This document shows, piece after piece, positions 1 through 9,356 of a stretch of DNA of 64,000 nucleotides. Numbering within the stretch: position 1 is the first letter of the stretch; each line of letters starts with the position of its first letter. Source of the stretch: Nocardia suismassiliense. Its GTDB lineage: Bacteria > Actinomycetota > Actinomycetes > Mycobacteriales > Mycobacteriaceae. Under the pieces are notes generated by a model. That model saw only the letters and a list, made by a program, of their open reading frames with translations. It was not told where the DNA came from and did not search any database. The translations under genes and the position numbers were made by a program. The stretch is from positions 2,703,320-2,767,319 of the forward strand of contig NZ_LT985361.1 in assembly GCF_900269665.1 (NCBI RefSeq), given 5' to 3'.

Positions 1-433
1 GGGGGACGGGGGGTAGTTCGGGGCGGCCGTGGGCTTCCCAGTGCTGGCGCAGTTCGTTGGTGTAGCGGGGGAAGGCGGTGGGGAGGTCGACCATGGAGCC
101 CCAGAGTTGGCACAGTGCGACGTGGTCGTAGGCGCCGACCCAGGCCCACAGCTCGGGCACCACGGATGAGCGCGGCACCAGGAACTTGTACAGGTCGTCG
201 CGGATCTGCTTCCTGCTGCGCCACAGCGGCGAGGACGGCGAGGGCAGCTGCGGCAGCACGTGCCTGCGCACCCACGGGCCGGCCCGCTCGGGATCGAATT
301 CGGTGGACACCGCGTAGTATTCGCGCCCGTCCTCGCACACCACACCGATGGAGACCAGGTCGATGACGACCCCGTCCTCGATGAATTCGCAGTCGTAAAA
401 GTATCGAAGCGAGATCGGTCTACTCCTCAGCAA
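1..433 (-). CDS. 3'-5' exoribonuclease of the RNase AS family (Rv2179c-like), C-terminus cut off by the window edge
   Basis: The minus-strand reading frame gives a DEDD-type exonuclease N-terminus (YFYDCEFIEDG, with the first catalytic Asp and Glu), then GVVCEDGREYYAVSTEFDPE and later LWAWVGAYDHVALCQLWG. I recognise these as the polyadenylate-specific RNase AS family, Rv2179c in M. tuberculosis, which is also the neighbour of aroG there. The protein continues past base 1. The start is uncertain: no ATG or GTG lies in frame close to the conserved N-terminus. TTG at 431-433 is the nearest accepted start codon. A GAGGAG ribosome-binding sequence lies just downstream of that TTG, about 7 nt before an ATC codon (413-415). 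That suggests either a rare AUC start or TTG initiation. Family assignment is firm; the start is not. Confidence 0.8.
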   Translation of the reverse strand, partial: MLRSRPISLRYFYDCEFIEDGVVIDLVSIGVVCEDGREYYAVSTEFDPERAGPWVRRHVLPQLPSPSSPLWRSRKQIRDDLYKFLVPRSSVVPELWAWVGAYDHVALCQLWGSMVDLPTAFPRYTNELRQHWEAHGRPELPPVP

Positions 434-492
434 TTCGGTATGGCGCCGGATCGGTCGGGCGTACTTCCGAACAATCACCCTATGTGGAATAG

Positions 493-1989
<1,497 letters not shown>

Positions 1990-2020
1990 GCAAGCAGTTC
2001 TGGATCAGCTGATCAGTCCG

Positions 2021-2051
2021 TCCGTGTCCCGGTAGTAGCCCGGGACACGGA
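2021..2051. terminator. Hairpin between convergent aroG and pknL
   Basis: A perfect 12-bp stem (TCCGTGTCCCGG at 2021-2032 pairing with 2040-2051) closes a 7-nt loop. It lies between the convergent 3' ends of aroG and pknL, so it can act on both strands. It has no long U tract, as is usual in high-GC actinobacteria. Confidence 0.7.
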
Positions 2052-2125
2052 TGGTGGCAGCCGACGCTCGACGTCGTGACCGAACCCCACAGGTGCGCTG
2101 AGGGAGCAGCCGATAGCGTCAGTGC

Positions 2126-4105
2126 CTAAGGCAGGGCAACCAGCGAGACGGTGTTACCCGACTCGATGTTCGCACCGACACCCGGGGTTTGCGAGACGAT
2201 GAGCGAACTGTCGCTCGCCACAAGCTGTTTCACCTCTACTTGGACACCGAGGGACTGCAGCTTGGCTCGGGCGTTGGCGACGGTCCAGCCGCGCACATCG
2301 GGCATCTTCAAGGCGTTGGAGACCAGCAGGGCGACGCCGTCACCGGACTGGATGGTTGTGCCCGCGGCCGGGTCGGTGCCGATGGCCTTGTCCGCCTCGA
2401 TGCTGCGATCGAACTGAGACCTGGTCTCGCGCACCGAGATACCGGCCGCGGTGAGGATCTTCGTGGCCTCGTCGCCCGACTTGCCGCGCACGTCGGGCAC
2501 CTTCACCGGCTGGGAACCCTTGCTGCGGTACACCTTTACCTGCGCGCCCATCGGAAGGACAACGCCGGGACCAGGATCGACCTTGGCGAGCGTCCCCTTC
2601 GGCGCGGTATTGCCGACCTCACCGGAGTCGACCGGCTGTAACCCCGCATCGCGAATCAGCTGATTCACCTTCGTGATCGGATCACCCGGCTGCACGTCGG
2701 GCACCTTCGGCTTGCCGCTGGAGATCAGGACGGCGACCGTCGAACCCTTGGTAACCCGTGACCCCGCCGACGGATCGCTGCCGACCACACCGCCGACCGG
2801 CACCACATCCGAGGCCTTCTGCCGAAGCTCGGTCTCGAACCCGGCATCCCGTAGCGCCGCGATCGCACGATCGGAGTCCATTCCGGCGATCGCCGGCACA
2901 GGGGAGTACCGGCCGACACCGAGCCACCAGCCGCCGACCCCTACGACCAGCGTGAGAATCGCCACAATGGCCACCCACGCCCACGTCGTGCGGCGTGACC
3001 TGCTGCGGTCGGGCGCGTAGGCCTGATACGGCGACGCCGCGTGCTGCTGCCGCACCGGTTGCTCGTCGTAGCCGTCCGGCGGACCGTAATCCACCCGCGG
3101 CCGCGGCGCGGTGACCACCTTCGTGTGCTGCACCGTCGGCGGCGTGTAGGGCTCCGGCGCGGGCATCGCCGCGGCCTGCTGCGGGGGCGGCGTGGCCACC
3201 TTGTAGCTGGCGCTCAAATGCTCGGCCGACTCCTGCGGCGCGGGCACCCGGTACGGCGGCAGGTTCAGTTTCGCGCCGATGTGCCGCAGCGCGGCCGCCA
3301 TCTCGTTGGCGTCGGCGAACCGGTGCGCGGGCTCGCGCGCGGTCGCCTTGGCGACCAGCTCGTCGAACTCCGGCGGCACACCCGCGATGAACCGGCTCGG
3401 GCTCGGCACGTCGTTCTCGATCCGCTGATACGCCACCGATAGCGAGGTATCGCCGGTGAACGGCACCTTCCCGGTGAGCAGCTCGAAGATCAGCAGGCCG
3501 AACGAGTACACGTCACTGCGCGCGTCGGCCGTGCCGGTGGTCACCTGTTCGGGGGACAGGTACGCGGCAGTGCCGAGAATCACGCTGGCCGACGTCGTAT
3601 TGGCCGCCGCGACCGCGCGAACCAGGCCGAAATCGGCGATCTTCACCTCGCCCGCATCGGAGATCAGCACGTTCTCCGGCTTGACGTCCCGGTGCACCAG
3701 CCCCGCGGAATGCGCGACACCGATCGCGGCGAGCACCGGCTCGGCCACCGCGCGCACCGCGTGCGGCGGCATCGGGCCACGCTCGCGCAGCAACTCGCGC
3801 AGCGTGCCGCCCTCGACCAACTCCATGATCAAGAACGGATACTCGCCGTCGACACCCTGGTCGTATACCGCGACCAGCGACGAATGCTTCAACTTGGCGA
3901 CCGCGCGGGCCTCGAACTCGAAACGCGACAGGAACTGCGGATCACCGGCGAACTTCGGGTCCATCACCTTGATGGCCACCGGCCGGTCCAGGCGGGTGTC
4001 GACGCCCCGGAAGACCATCGACATGCCGCCGCGGGCGATCGGCGCATCGATCCGATAGCGCCCTTCCAGCATCTGGCCGATCAATTGATGTCCTCCGGCT
4101 TTCAC
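2126..4105 (-). CDS. pknL: Transmembrane Ser/Thr protein kinase with four PASTA domains (PknL-type)
   Basis: A Hanks-type kinase fills about residues 14-285: glycine loop ARGGMSMVFRG, Lys46 in VAIKVMD, catalytic HRDVKPEN (Asp140), DFG at 158-160 and TAAYLSPEQ. A proline-rich juxtamembrane stretch follows, then one membrane segment (TWAWVAIVAILTLVVGVGG) and four extracellular PASTA repeats, which bind muropeptides or lipid II (starts VPAIAGM, VPDVQPG, VPDVRGK, MPDVRGW). The closest relative is PknL; the divergent neighbour is the Rv2175c homologue, a known PknL substrate in M. tuberculosis. I chose GTG at 4105 because it aligns with the N-terminus of mycobacterial PknL; an in-frame ATG at 4186 would add 27 residues. 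M. tuberculosis PknL lacks PASTA repeats, so this gene keeps the longer architecture, as in corynebacteria. Confidence 0.92.
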   Translation of the reverse strand: MKAGGHQLIGQMLEGRYRIDAPIARGGMSMVFRGVDTRLDRPVAIKVMDPKFAGDPQFLSRFEFEARAVAKLKHSSLVAVYDQGVDGEYPFLIMELVEGGTLRELLRERGPMPPHAVRAVAEPVLAAIGVAHSAGLVHRDVKPENVLISDAGEVKIADFGLVRAVAAANTTSASVILGTAAYLSPEQVTTGTADARSDVYSFGLLIFELLTGKVPFTGDTSLSVAYQRIENDVPSPSRFIAGVPPEFDELVAKATAREPAHRFADANEMAAALRHIGAKLNLPPYRVPAPQESAEHLSASYKVATPPPQQAAAMPAPEPYTPPTVQHTKVVTAPRPRVDYGPPDGYDEQPVRQQHAASPYQAYAPDRSRSRRTTWAWVAIVAILTLVVGVGGWWLGVGRYSPVPAIAGMDSDRAIAALRDAGFETELRQKASDVVPVGGVVGSDPSAGSRVTKGSTVAVLISSGKPKVPDVQPGDPITKVNQLIRDAGLQPVDSGEVGNTAPKGTLAKVDPGPGVVLPMGAQVKVYRSKGSQPVKVPDVRGKSGDEATKILTAAGISVRETRSQFDRSIEADKAIGTDPAAGTTIQSGDGVALLVSNALKMPDVRGWTVANARAKLQSLGVQVEVKQLVASDSSLIVSQTPGVGANIESGNTVSLVALP

Positions 4106-4220
4106 AAAGTTCTCACCCCTCGCGGTTCGTCCCACAAGCGATCGACCGCCCCGTGCGGCCCTCACGATGGTATCGACCAAACGCACCCGGGTGTCTCACG
4201 ACTTGCTGCGAGCGACCGTC

Positions 4221-4226
4221 TACCGT
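4221..4226 (+). promoter_or_regulatory. Putative -10 element (TACCGT) for leaderless mRNA
   Basis: The TANNNT hexamer TACCGT lies 7 nt upstream of the GTG at 4234 and no ribosome-binding site is present. The 128-bp divergent spacer with pknL must hold both promoters. Confidence 0.4.
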
Positions 4227-4233
4227 TATCCGC

Positions 4234-4599
4234 GTGAGTGCATTTCCCTGCAGTGATGATGTCCTTCCGGAGTCCGTGGCACTGCTGCCGCTGCCCGAGG
4301 TGGCCGACAGACTCGGGCTCGTGGTGACCCGCGTCCATCAGATGCTGCGTGACCACCAACTACTCGCCGTCCGCCGCGACGGCGTCGTGAGCGTGCCCGA
4401 ACGATTCTTCGACGACGAAGGGGTGGTCAGATTCCTGCCCGGGCTGATCACCGTGATGAAGGACGCCAAATACACCGACGAGGAGATCCTGGAATGGATC
4501 TTCACCGAGGACGACAGTCTTCCCGGTACGCCGGTTGACGCCCTGCACGGTCCGCTGGCGCGTGAGGTCATCCGCCGCGCCGCCGCAGACCCGTTCTGA
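4234..4599 (+). CDS. Winged-helix DNA-binding protein, Rv2175c family (PknL substrate)
   Basis: The 121-residue product begins VSAFPCSDDVLPESVALLPLPEVADRLGL. It has a helix-turn-helix-like segment (PEVADRLGLVVTRVHQMLRDHQLLAVRRDG) and a C-terminal conserved block (FLPGLITVMKDAKYTDEEILEWIFTEDDSLPGTP). This matches Rv2175c, a DNA-binding protein phosphorylated by PknL, and the gene sits head-to-head with pknL as in mycobacteria. GTG at 4234 was chosen over an ATG at 4153 because it aligns with the family start and follows a -10 element at leaderless spacing. DNA targets cannot be read from the sequence. Confidence 0.88.
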   Translation: MSAFPCSDDVLPESVALLPLPEVADRLGLVVTRVHQMLRDHQLLAVRRDGVVSVPERFFDDEGVVRFLPGLITVMKDAKYTDEEILEWIFTEDDSLPGTPVDALHGPLAREVIRRAAADPF

Positions 4600-4620
4600 A
4601 TAAGTCGCGCACATAGCAGC

Positions 4621-4666
4621 GAGTCATATGGTCGCTGAACGATCTAGACCAGCGACCATATGACTC
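4621..4666. terminator. Perfect 17-bp hairpin between convergent genes
   Basis: GAGTCATATGGTCGCTG (4621-4637) pairs without mismatch with 4650-4666 around a 12-nt loop. It lies between the 3' ends of the Rv2175c-like gene and crtB and can serve both strands. It contains the NdeI-like CATATG on both arms and is less GC-rich than the flanking DNA. Confidence 0.7.
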
Positions 4667-4673
4667 TGCTCGG

Positions 4674-5690
4674 TTACATGCCCCTCCGGGCAGCGGCGGC
4701 GAAGTTCCATGCGGCCACGCGGAGGCGGTGACGGCGGGGGACTACGGCGCGGTGGCTGAAGACGGCGTAGTCGGCGGCTTCGATGCGGTCGAGGATGTTT
4801 GCGTAGAGGACGGCGGCGGTGCGGATGGCCGGGCGGACGCGGGGTTGGAGTAGGTCTATGCCGGGTTCGGCGTTGCGGTAGATGTCGCGGTTGATCGCGA
4901 TGAGGTGGGCCAGGGCTCGGCGGACTCGGGGGTCGGTGCGCCGGGTGTGGTGGCAGTGCACGAGTAAGTCGTGGTCGACGCCGAAGGCGGCGAGCTCGTC
5001 GGCGGGCAGGTAGACCCGGCCGCGATCGAGGTCTTCGGCTACGTCGCGCAGGAAGTTGGTGAGCTGGAACGCTTCGCCGAGGGCGGCGGCGGGCGGTTCG
5101 GCTTCGGCGATCGGGCACACGGTGCCGAGGACGGGTAGCACCTGGAGGCCGATGGCGGCGGCTGAACCGGTCATGTATTGGTGCAGGTCGGTCATCGTGG
5201 CGTAGCGGTCGCGGAAGTGCGCGGTGCCGGGGACGTCCATGCGCATGGAATCCAGAAACGTCCAGAAGTGCTGTGCGCCTATGGAGTAGCGGTGGATGGT
5301 GTCGGCTACCGCGAGCAGGATCATGGAGCGCGGGTGTCGATCCTGAGCGGGCACCCCGAGTTCCAACGCGATCCGCAGCTGCTTCTCGATCAGATCGAGC
5401 TCACCGGCCGGACCGTGCTCGGGTAGTTCCTGCTCCCGCACCGCCCCCGGATAACGCTGTGCGACATCGGTTTCCGCATGGTCGACGATGTCGTCCACCA
5501 TCCGGGCGAACGCATACAGCGCGTGCACCGCAGGCCGACGCTCCGCCGACAGCAACCGTGTCGCCAGGAAGTAGGTGCGCCCGTGCTCAGCCGCGATCCG
5601 CTGGCATTCGCGATACGCCTGCGCGAGCTCGGTGCTGGGCCGGCCAGCGGCGTACGGCCGGCCGGCGGCGAGCGGCCCGCCGCGGTTCAT
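4674..5690 (-). CDS. crtB: Phytoene synthase
   Basis: This enzyme joins two geranylgeranyl diphosphates head-to-head to give phytoene, the first committed carotenoid step. The 338-residue protein has the squalene/phytoene synthase signatures: ARMVDDIVDHAET (first Asp-rich motif) and GEAFQLTNFLRDVAEDLDRGRVYLP (second Asp-rich motif with the family's QLTNxLRDVxED block). The start ATG at 5690 overlaps the mptA stop as ATGA, indicating translational coupling. The reading frame stays open far upstream inside mptA, but that extension is only a shadow. It is the last gene of idsA2-crtI-mptA-crtB and ends just before the 4621-4666 hairpin. Confidence 0.95.
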   Translation of the reverse strand: MNRGGPLAAGRPYAAGRPSTELAQAYRECQRIAAEHGRTYFLATRLLSAERRPAVHALYAFARMVDDIVDHAETDVAQRYPGAVREQELPEHGPAGELDLIEKQLRIALELGVPAQDRHPRSMILLAVADTIHRYSIGAQHFWTFLDSMRMDVPGTAHFRDRYATMTDLHQYMTGSAAAIGLQVLPVLGTVCPIAEAEPPAAALGEAFQLTNFLRDVAEDLDRGRVYLPADELAAFGVDHDLLVHCHHTRRTDPRVRRALAHLIAINRDIYRNAEPGIDLLQPRVRPAIRTAAVLYANILDRIEAADYAVFSHRAVVPRRHRLRVAAWNFAAAARRGM

Positions 5691-7432
5691 GACCGAGCGT
5701 GCGTGGCCGGGTCGATGCTCGGCGGTGTGGCCCGCAACCGCAGCGGGTCGACCTTGCGCAGTGACATCGCGGCCACCACGGCGGCGAAGGTCGCCAGCGC
5801 GACGTGCATGAAGCTGTACAACCCGATCGAGCCGTCCGGTTGGAACACCAGCATCAGCCAGGTACACAAGCCGACCAGCACCATCAAGGTCGTGGTGGAG
5901 AGCGCGAATCCGGCGGCGAGCGCCAGCGGCCACGAGTAGTACCAGGGCAGCGCGGCGGGGGAGAGGATGACGATCCCGACGAACGCGATCAGGATGCCGA
6001 ATACGGCCTCGCGCTCGCTGTGCCGGAACCGCCACCAGGCCCACACGAGCACGGCCACCAGGGCGACCGCACAGATCCCCCTGGTCACCGCGAGGACCTT
6101 CATCGAGTCGAACGAGGTCACCCAGCCGATCGCGTGCATCATGATCGTCGGCAGCGACAGCCAGTTGATGATCTTCTTCGACCCGGACAGCGCGGTGAGC
6201 CAGCCGATGCCGACGCCGGCGATGGCCGAGGCGGCCGCGAAGACCAGGGCGAACACGGTCAGTCCGAGCCCGGCGATCTTGGCGAACATCAGCGCGGGGT
6301 GCGGCATGTCCTCGGTGGGTTTCGCCGCGTCGTGCGGTTTCTCGCTCTCCGGCAGGTTCTCCGGGTCGCGCCCGGCGCGCTGCGCGGCCCGCTTCTCGCG
6401 TTCGTGCAGCATCCAGATCCACACCAGGAACGGCAGCGCGATGCCTGCCGTCGCCTTGATCGCCACCCCGATCGCGACCACCACGATGCCCGCCACGTGG
6501 TGGCGTTCCAGCACCAGCGCGATGCCCGCGCACATCAGCCCGACCATCAGCATCTCGTTGTGCACGCCGCCGAACAGGTGGATCAGCACCAGCGGGTTGA
6601 GCACGGCGAGCCACAGGGCGACCGTCGGCTTACCGCCGAGATGTTTGGTCAGATAGGGCACCGCCCACATCATCAGCGCGAGGCCGGGCAGCATCACCAG
6701 CCGCATCGCGATGGTGCCCGCGACCACGTTGTCACCGGTGATGGTGGTGATGCCGCGGCCGAGCAGCAGGAAGATCGGGCCGTACGGCGCGGTGGTGAGC
6801 TTCCACACCGGGCTGACGTTGTCGAGCAGGACTCCGGGGTTCTTCACCGGTGCGTCGACGTAAGGGTCGTAGCCGTCGCGCAGCAGCGCACCCTGCGCGA
6901 GATACGAGTAGACGTCCTGGCTGAACATGGGCACCGCGAACAGCAGCGGCGTGATCCAGATGCCGACGATCGCGCGTAACTCGTTGAGCGTCACGCCGCT
7001 GTTCACCCACCCCGCCGGCTCCGCCGTCTGCCGTCCCCCTGGGTCGAGCCGGTCACCTTTGCCGATCGTGGTGCGGCCCAGTCGCACCCACGCGGTGATC
7101 ATCAGCAGCACGCCGATCCAGATCACGATGGTGGACAGCGCGTACCCGTGGCCGAACCGTAGCCAGGACAGGTGCAGCGCCTCGAGAATCGGGTCGCGCT
7201 TGCGCGTGCTGCCCGCGCCGAAGCCACCGAAGGTGATCATGATCGCGCCGTAGAAGCCGAGCATCGCGGCGTGCCCCTCGGGGCTGCGCAGGAAGACGGC
7301 GACGGTGCGCATCCACGACCGCACACCTGGTGGCTCGGCAGTGGCCGATTCGCGCTTCGCTGCGGTGCTGGGTGCTCGGCCGGTGATTTGTGTCAATGTG
7401 GCCTCTGCGGCGCGCGTTTCGGGGGATGCCAT
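5687..7432 (-). CDS. mptA: Alpha-(1->6)-mannopyranosyltransferase, polytopic GT-C enzyme (MptA-type)
   Basis: A 581-residue membrane protein with many hydrophobic segments and the GT-C loop motif VPMFSQDVYSYLAQG near residue 175, whose Asp is the expected catalytic residue. Further conserved parts are APYGPIF, HLFGGVHNEMLMVG and PAALPWYYSWPLALA. It corresponds to M. tuberculosis Rv2174 (MptA), which uses polyprenyl-phosphomannose outside the membrane to extend the alpha-1,6-mannan core of lipomannan and lipoarabinomannan. As in M. tuberculosis it follows idsA2, but here crtI is inserted between them and crtB follows with a 4-nt overlap. ATG 7432 is preferred over an upstream in-frame GTG at 7468; a GGGGGG stretch lies about 11 nt before it. 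MptB is a possible paralogue, but position argues for MptA. Confidence 0.9.
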   Translation of the reverse strand: MASPETRAAEATLTQITGRAPSTAAKRESATAEPPGVRSWMRTVAVFLRSPEGHAAMLGFYGAIMITFGGFGAGSTRKRDPILEALHLSWLRFGHGYALSTIVIWIGVLLMITAWVRLGRTTIGKGDRLDPGGRQTAEPAGWVNSGVTLNELRAIVGIWITPLLFAVPMFSQDVYSYLAQGALLRDGYDPYVDAPVKNPGVLLDNVSPVWKLTTAPYGPIFLLLGRGITTITGDNVVAGTIAMRLVMLPGLALMMWAVPYLTKHLGGKPTVALWLAVLNPLVLIHLFGGVHNEMLMVGLMCAGIALVLERHHVAGIVVVAIGVAIKATAGIALPFLVWIWMLHEREKRAAQRAGRDPENLPESEKPHDAAKPTEDMPHPALMFAKIAGLGLTVFALVFAAASAIAGVGIGWLTALSGSKKIINWLSLPTIMMHAIGWVTSFDSMKVLAVTRGICAVALVAVLVWAWWRFRHSEREAVFGILIAFVGIVILSPAALPWYYSWPLALAAGFALSTTTLMVLVGLCTWLMLVFQPDGSIGLYSFMHVALATFAAVVAAMSLRKVDPLRLRATPPSIDPATHARS

Positions 7433-7495
7433 CTGGTGTCGGTCCCCCCGAATGGTCAGCGGTCGCAACCGCGAGTGAATAGGTCGGCGCCTAGT

Positions 7496-9274
7496 TTACG
7501 GCGTCGCCGGGAACACTATCTCGCTGGTACGTGCGGTTTCATCTCGAGCAGGATGCGTATCGCCGGTAATACGGGTTGCCGCCAGTTTTCCGGACAGCAC
7601 CGCGGTCGGCACCCCGACGCCCGGCGTGGTGCCGCAACCGGCGATAACTACGTTGTCGCTGGTGCGCGGAAAATTGCGCGAGCGAAATGGCCCGGTCTGC
7701 CGGAACAGGTGCGCCGCGGAGAACGGCGTGCCGGCCAGCATGCCCTGGTCACGCCAGGTCTGCGGGGTGTCGAGATGGTCGACGGTGAATTGTGTGGCAA
7801 TACCGTCGTAACCCCGCCTTTCCAGTTCGTCGAGCAGCTCGCGCAGGTAGGCCGGGCCGATTCGGGGCCAGTCCAGGGGGGCCGCATCGAGGTTCGGGCA
7901 GGGCGCCAGCAACGAGAACGGTTCGTGCTGTCCGTCGGCCCGGGTGATGTAGAGGCCGGGGTCGGTGAGCGCCGGACGAGTCAGCAACAACGATGGGTCG
8001 CTCATCAACCGTCCCCGTCGCCCCGCGATCTCGGCGAATGTCTGGTCCCACGCCGCCCCGAACTCGATGGTGTGGTGGGCCTGGACCGGCCAGGTGCGCG
8101 CGATCTCGGCGGGCACCGTGCCGTGCGCGACGACCGCGGAGGGTGCCGCGCGCAGCCCGCGACGGCGCCGCACGCCGTAGCGGTCGATGGAGCCGAGGTC
8201 GACGGTCAATACCAAGGCATCGCAGTCGAAGGCGCGGCCGTCTGCTGTGCGCACCCGCTCGGCCCGCCGGCCGGCATAGTCCACCCCGGTCACCTCGGTG
8301 CCCAGTTCCAGCGTGCCGCCCGCCGCGGTGAACGCCTCGGCCATCGCCGCCGCGATGGCCCGCATCCCGCCCTCCGGGTAGTAGACACCGAGCGAGGTGT
8401 CCATGTGCGGGATCGCGCCGTAGACCGCGAGCGCCTGCGCAGGCGGCATTCCCGCGTAGAGCGCCTGGAAGGTGAACAGTCGCGCCAGCCGCGGATCGCT
8501 CAAGAACCGGTCGACCTTGGGCCCGAGCCTGCCGAACCCGCCCAGTCGCACCAAAGCGGCCAGCGCCTTGCGCTTTTCGGGCACCCTCAGCATGTCCAGC
8601 GGTGAATCGAAGTTGGTGTCCATGAAATCGGCGAACTCCGCCGCGTAGATCCGTGCCAGCCAGTCACGTAGTCGCCGATAGCGCCGGGCCTCCGCCGGGC
8701 CGCACACCAGGGCGACCTCCTCTGCCATGGCGTCGGGGTCGGCGAACACCCGCAGCGTCGCGCCGTCGGCGAACTTCGCGTGATAGCTCGGCGCCAGCTG
8801 ATGGATGCGCAACGCGGGCTTGCAGGTCTGCGGCGTCCGCCCGACCGCGGCCAGCGCGTCGGTGATCAGCTCGGGCAGCGTCAACACGGTTGCGCCGGAA
8901 TCGATCTCGTAATCCGGACCCTGATAGCGACCGACCCGTCCACCCGGATGGTCGGCCCGCTCCAGCAGCGTGACCTTGCGCCCCGCGCCGGTGAGATACA
9001 GCGCGGCGGAAAGCCCGGCCAGCCCGGCACCGACCACGACCACGCGATCCGTGGGCCCGGCAACGGTTTTCACCGAATGGGCGGTGCGCTGCCGGTCGCG
9101 ATCGGGTGTGACGATCGGCATCCCCCGGACGAGCAGTAGGCGGTCGGCCGCGGTCTCGCGCGTTCGCGGCTCGCGAGCGCTCGGTGCGGCATCGGGCCTT
9201 CTCGGCTCGCGAGCGCGCTGTGCGGGCTCGGACGTTCCGGGCTCGCGCGAACCCTGAGCGCCAACGTCTTTCAT
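7496..9274 (-). CDS. crtI: Phytoene desaturase (CrtI family) with an unusual N-terminal extension
   Basis: This FAD enzyme inserts double bonds into phytoene to give lycopene or a related polyene. It shows the N-terminal dinucleotide-binding motif VVVVGAGLAGLSAALYLTGAG, ERADHPGGRVG, and the C-terminal CrtI signature NVVIAGCGTTPGVGVPTAVLSGKLAA. The ATG at 9274 has an excellent ribosome-binding site (AAGAGGAGAA). It places about 75 residues before the FAD fold, rich in Arg, Glu, Pro and Ala, with repeated Arg-Glu-Pro units (REPGTSEP, REPRRPDAAP, REPRTRE). Most CrtI proteins begin within a few residues of the FAD motif. A later start at the internal Met of GMPIVTPDRDRQ would remove most of this tail but has no ribosome-binding site. 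The gap to mptA is 63 nt. Confidence 0.94.
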   Translation of the reverse strand: MKDVGAQGSREPGTSEPAQRAREPRRPDAAPSAREPRTRETAADRLLLVRGMPIVTPDRDRQRTAHSVKTVAGPTDRVVVVGAGLAGLSAALYLTGAGRKVTLLERADHPGGRVGRYQGPDYEIDSGATVLTLPELITDALAAVGRTPQTCKPALRIHQLAPSYHAKFADGATLRVFADPDAMAEEVALVCGPAEARRYRRLRDWLARIYAAEFADFMDTNFDSPLDMLRVPEKRKALAALVRLGGFGRLGPKVDRFLSDPRLARLFTFQALYAGMPPAQALAVYGAIPHMDTSLGVYYPEGGMRAIAAAMAEAFTAAGGTLELGTEVTGVDYAGRRAERVRTADGRAFDCDALVLTVDLGSIDRYGVRRRRGLRAAPSAVVAHGTVPAEIARTWPVQAHHTIEFGAAWDQTFAEIAGRRGRLMSDPSLLLTRPALTDPGLYITRADGQHEPFSLLAPCPNLDAAPLDWPRIGPAYLRELLDELERRGYDGIATQFTVDHLDTPQTWRDQGMLAGTPFSAAHLFRQTGPFRSRNFPRTSDNVVIAGCGTTPGVGVPTAVLSGKLAATRITGDTHPARDETARTSEIVFPATP

Positions 9275-9356
9275 CAAATTCTCCTCTTCACGGCACGCAT
9301 CGGGTCGACGCCGGCACCGAGCCGGGTTACCCGGTCGGCCGGTCGCGCAACCACTT

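Noticed and set aside
4674..6614. A 646-residue frame that would fuse sequence inside mptA to crtB
   Set aside because: Only the last 338 residues show phytoene synthase motifs; ATG 5690 has an exact ATGA overlap with mptA, and the upstream part is a frame shadow of mptA.
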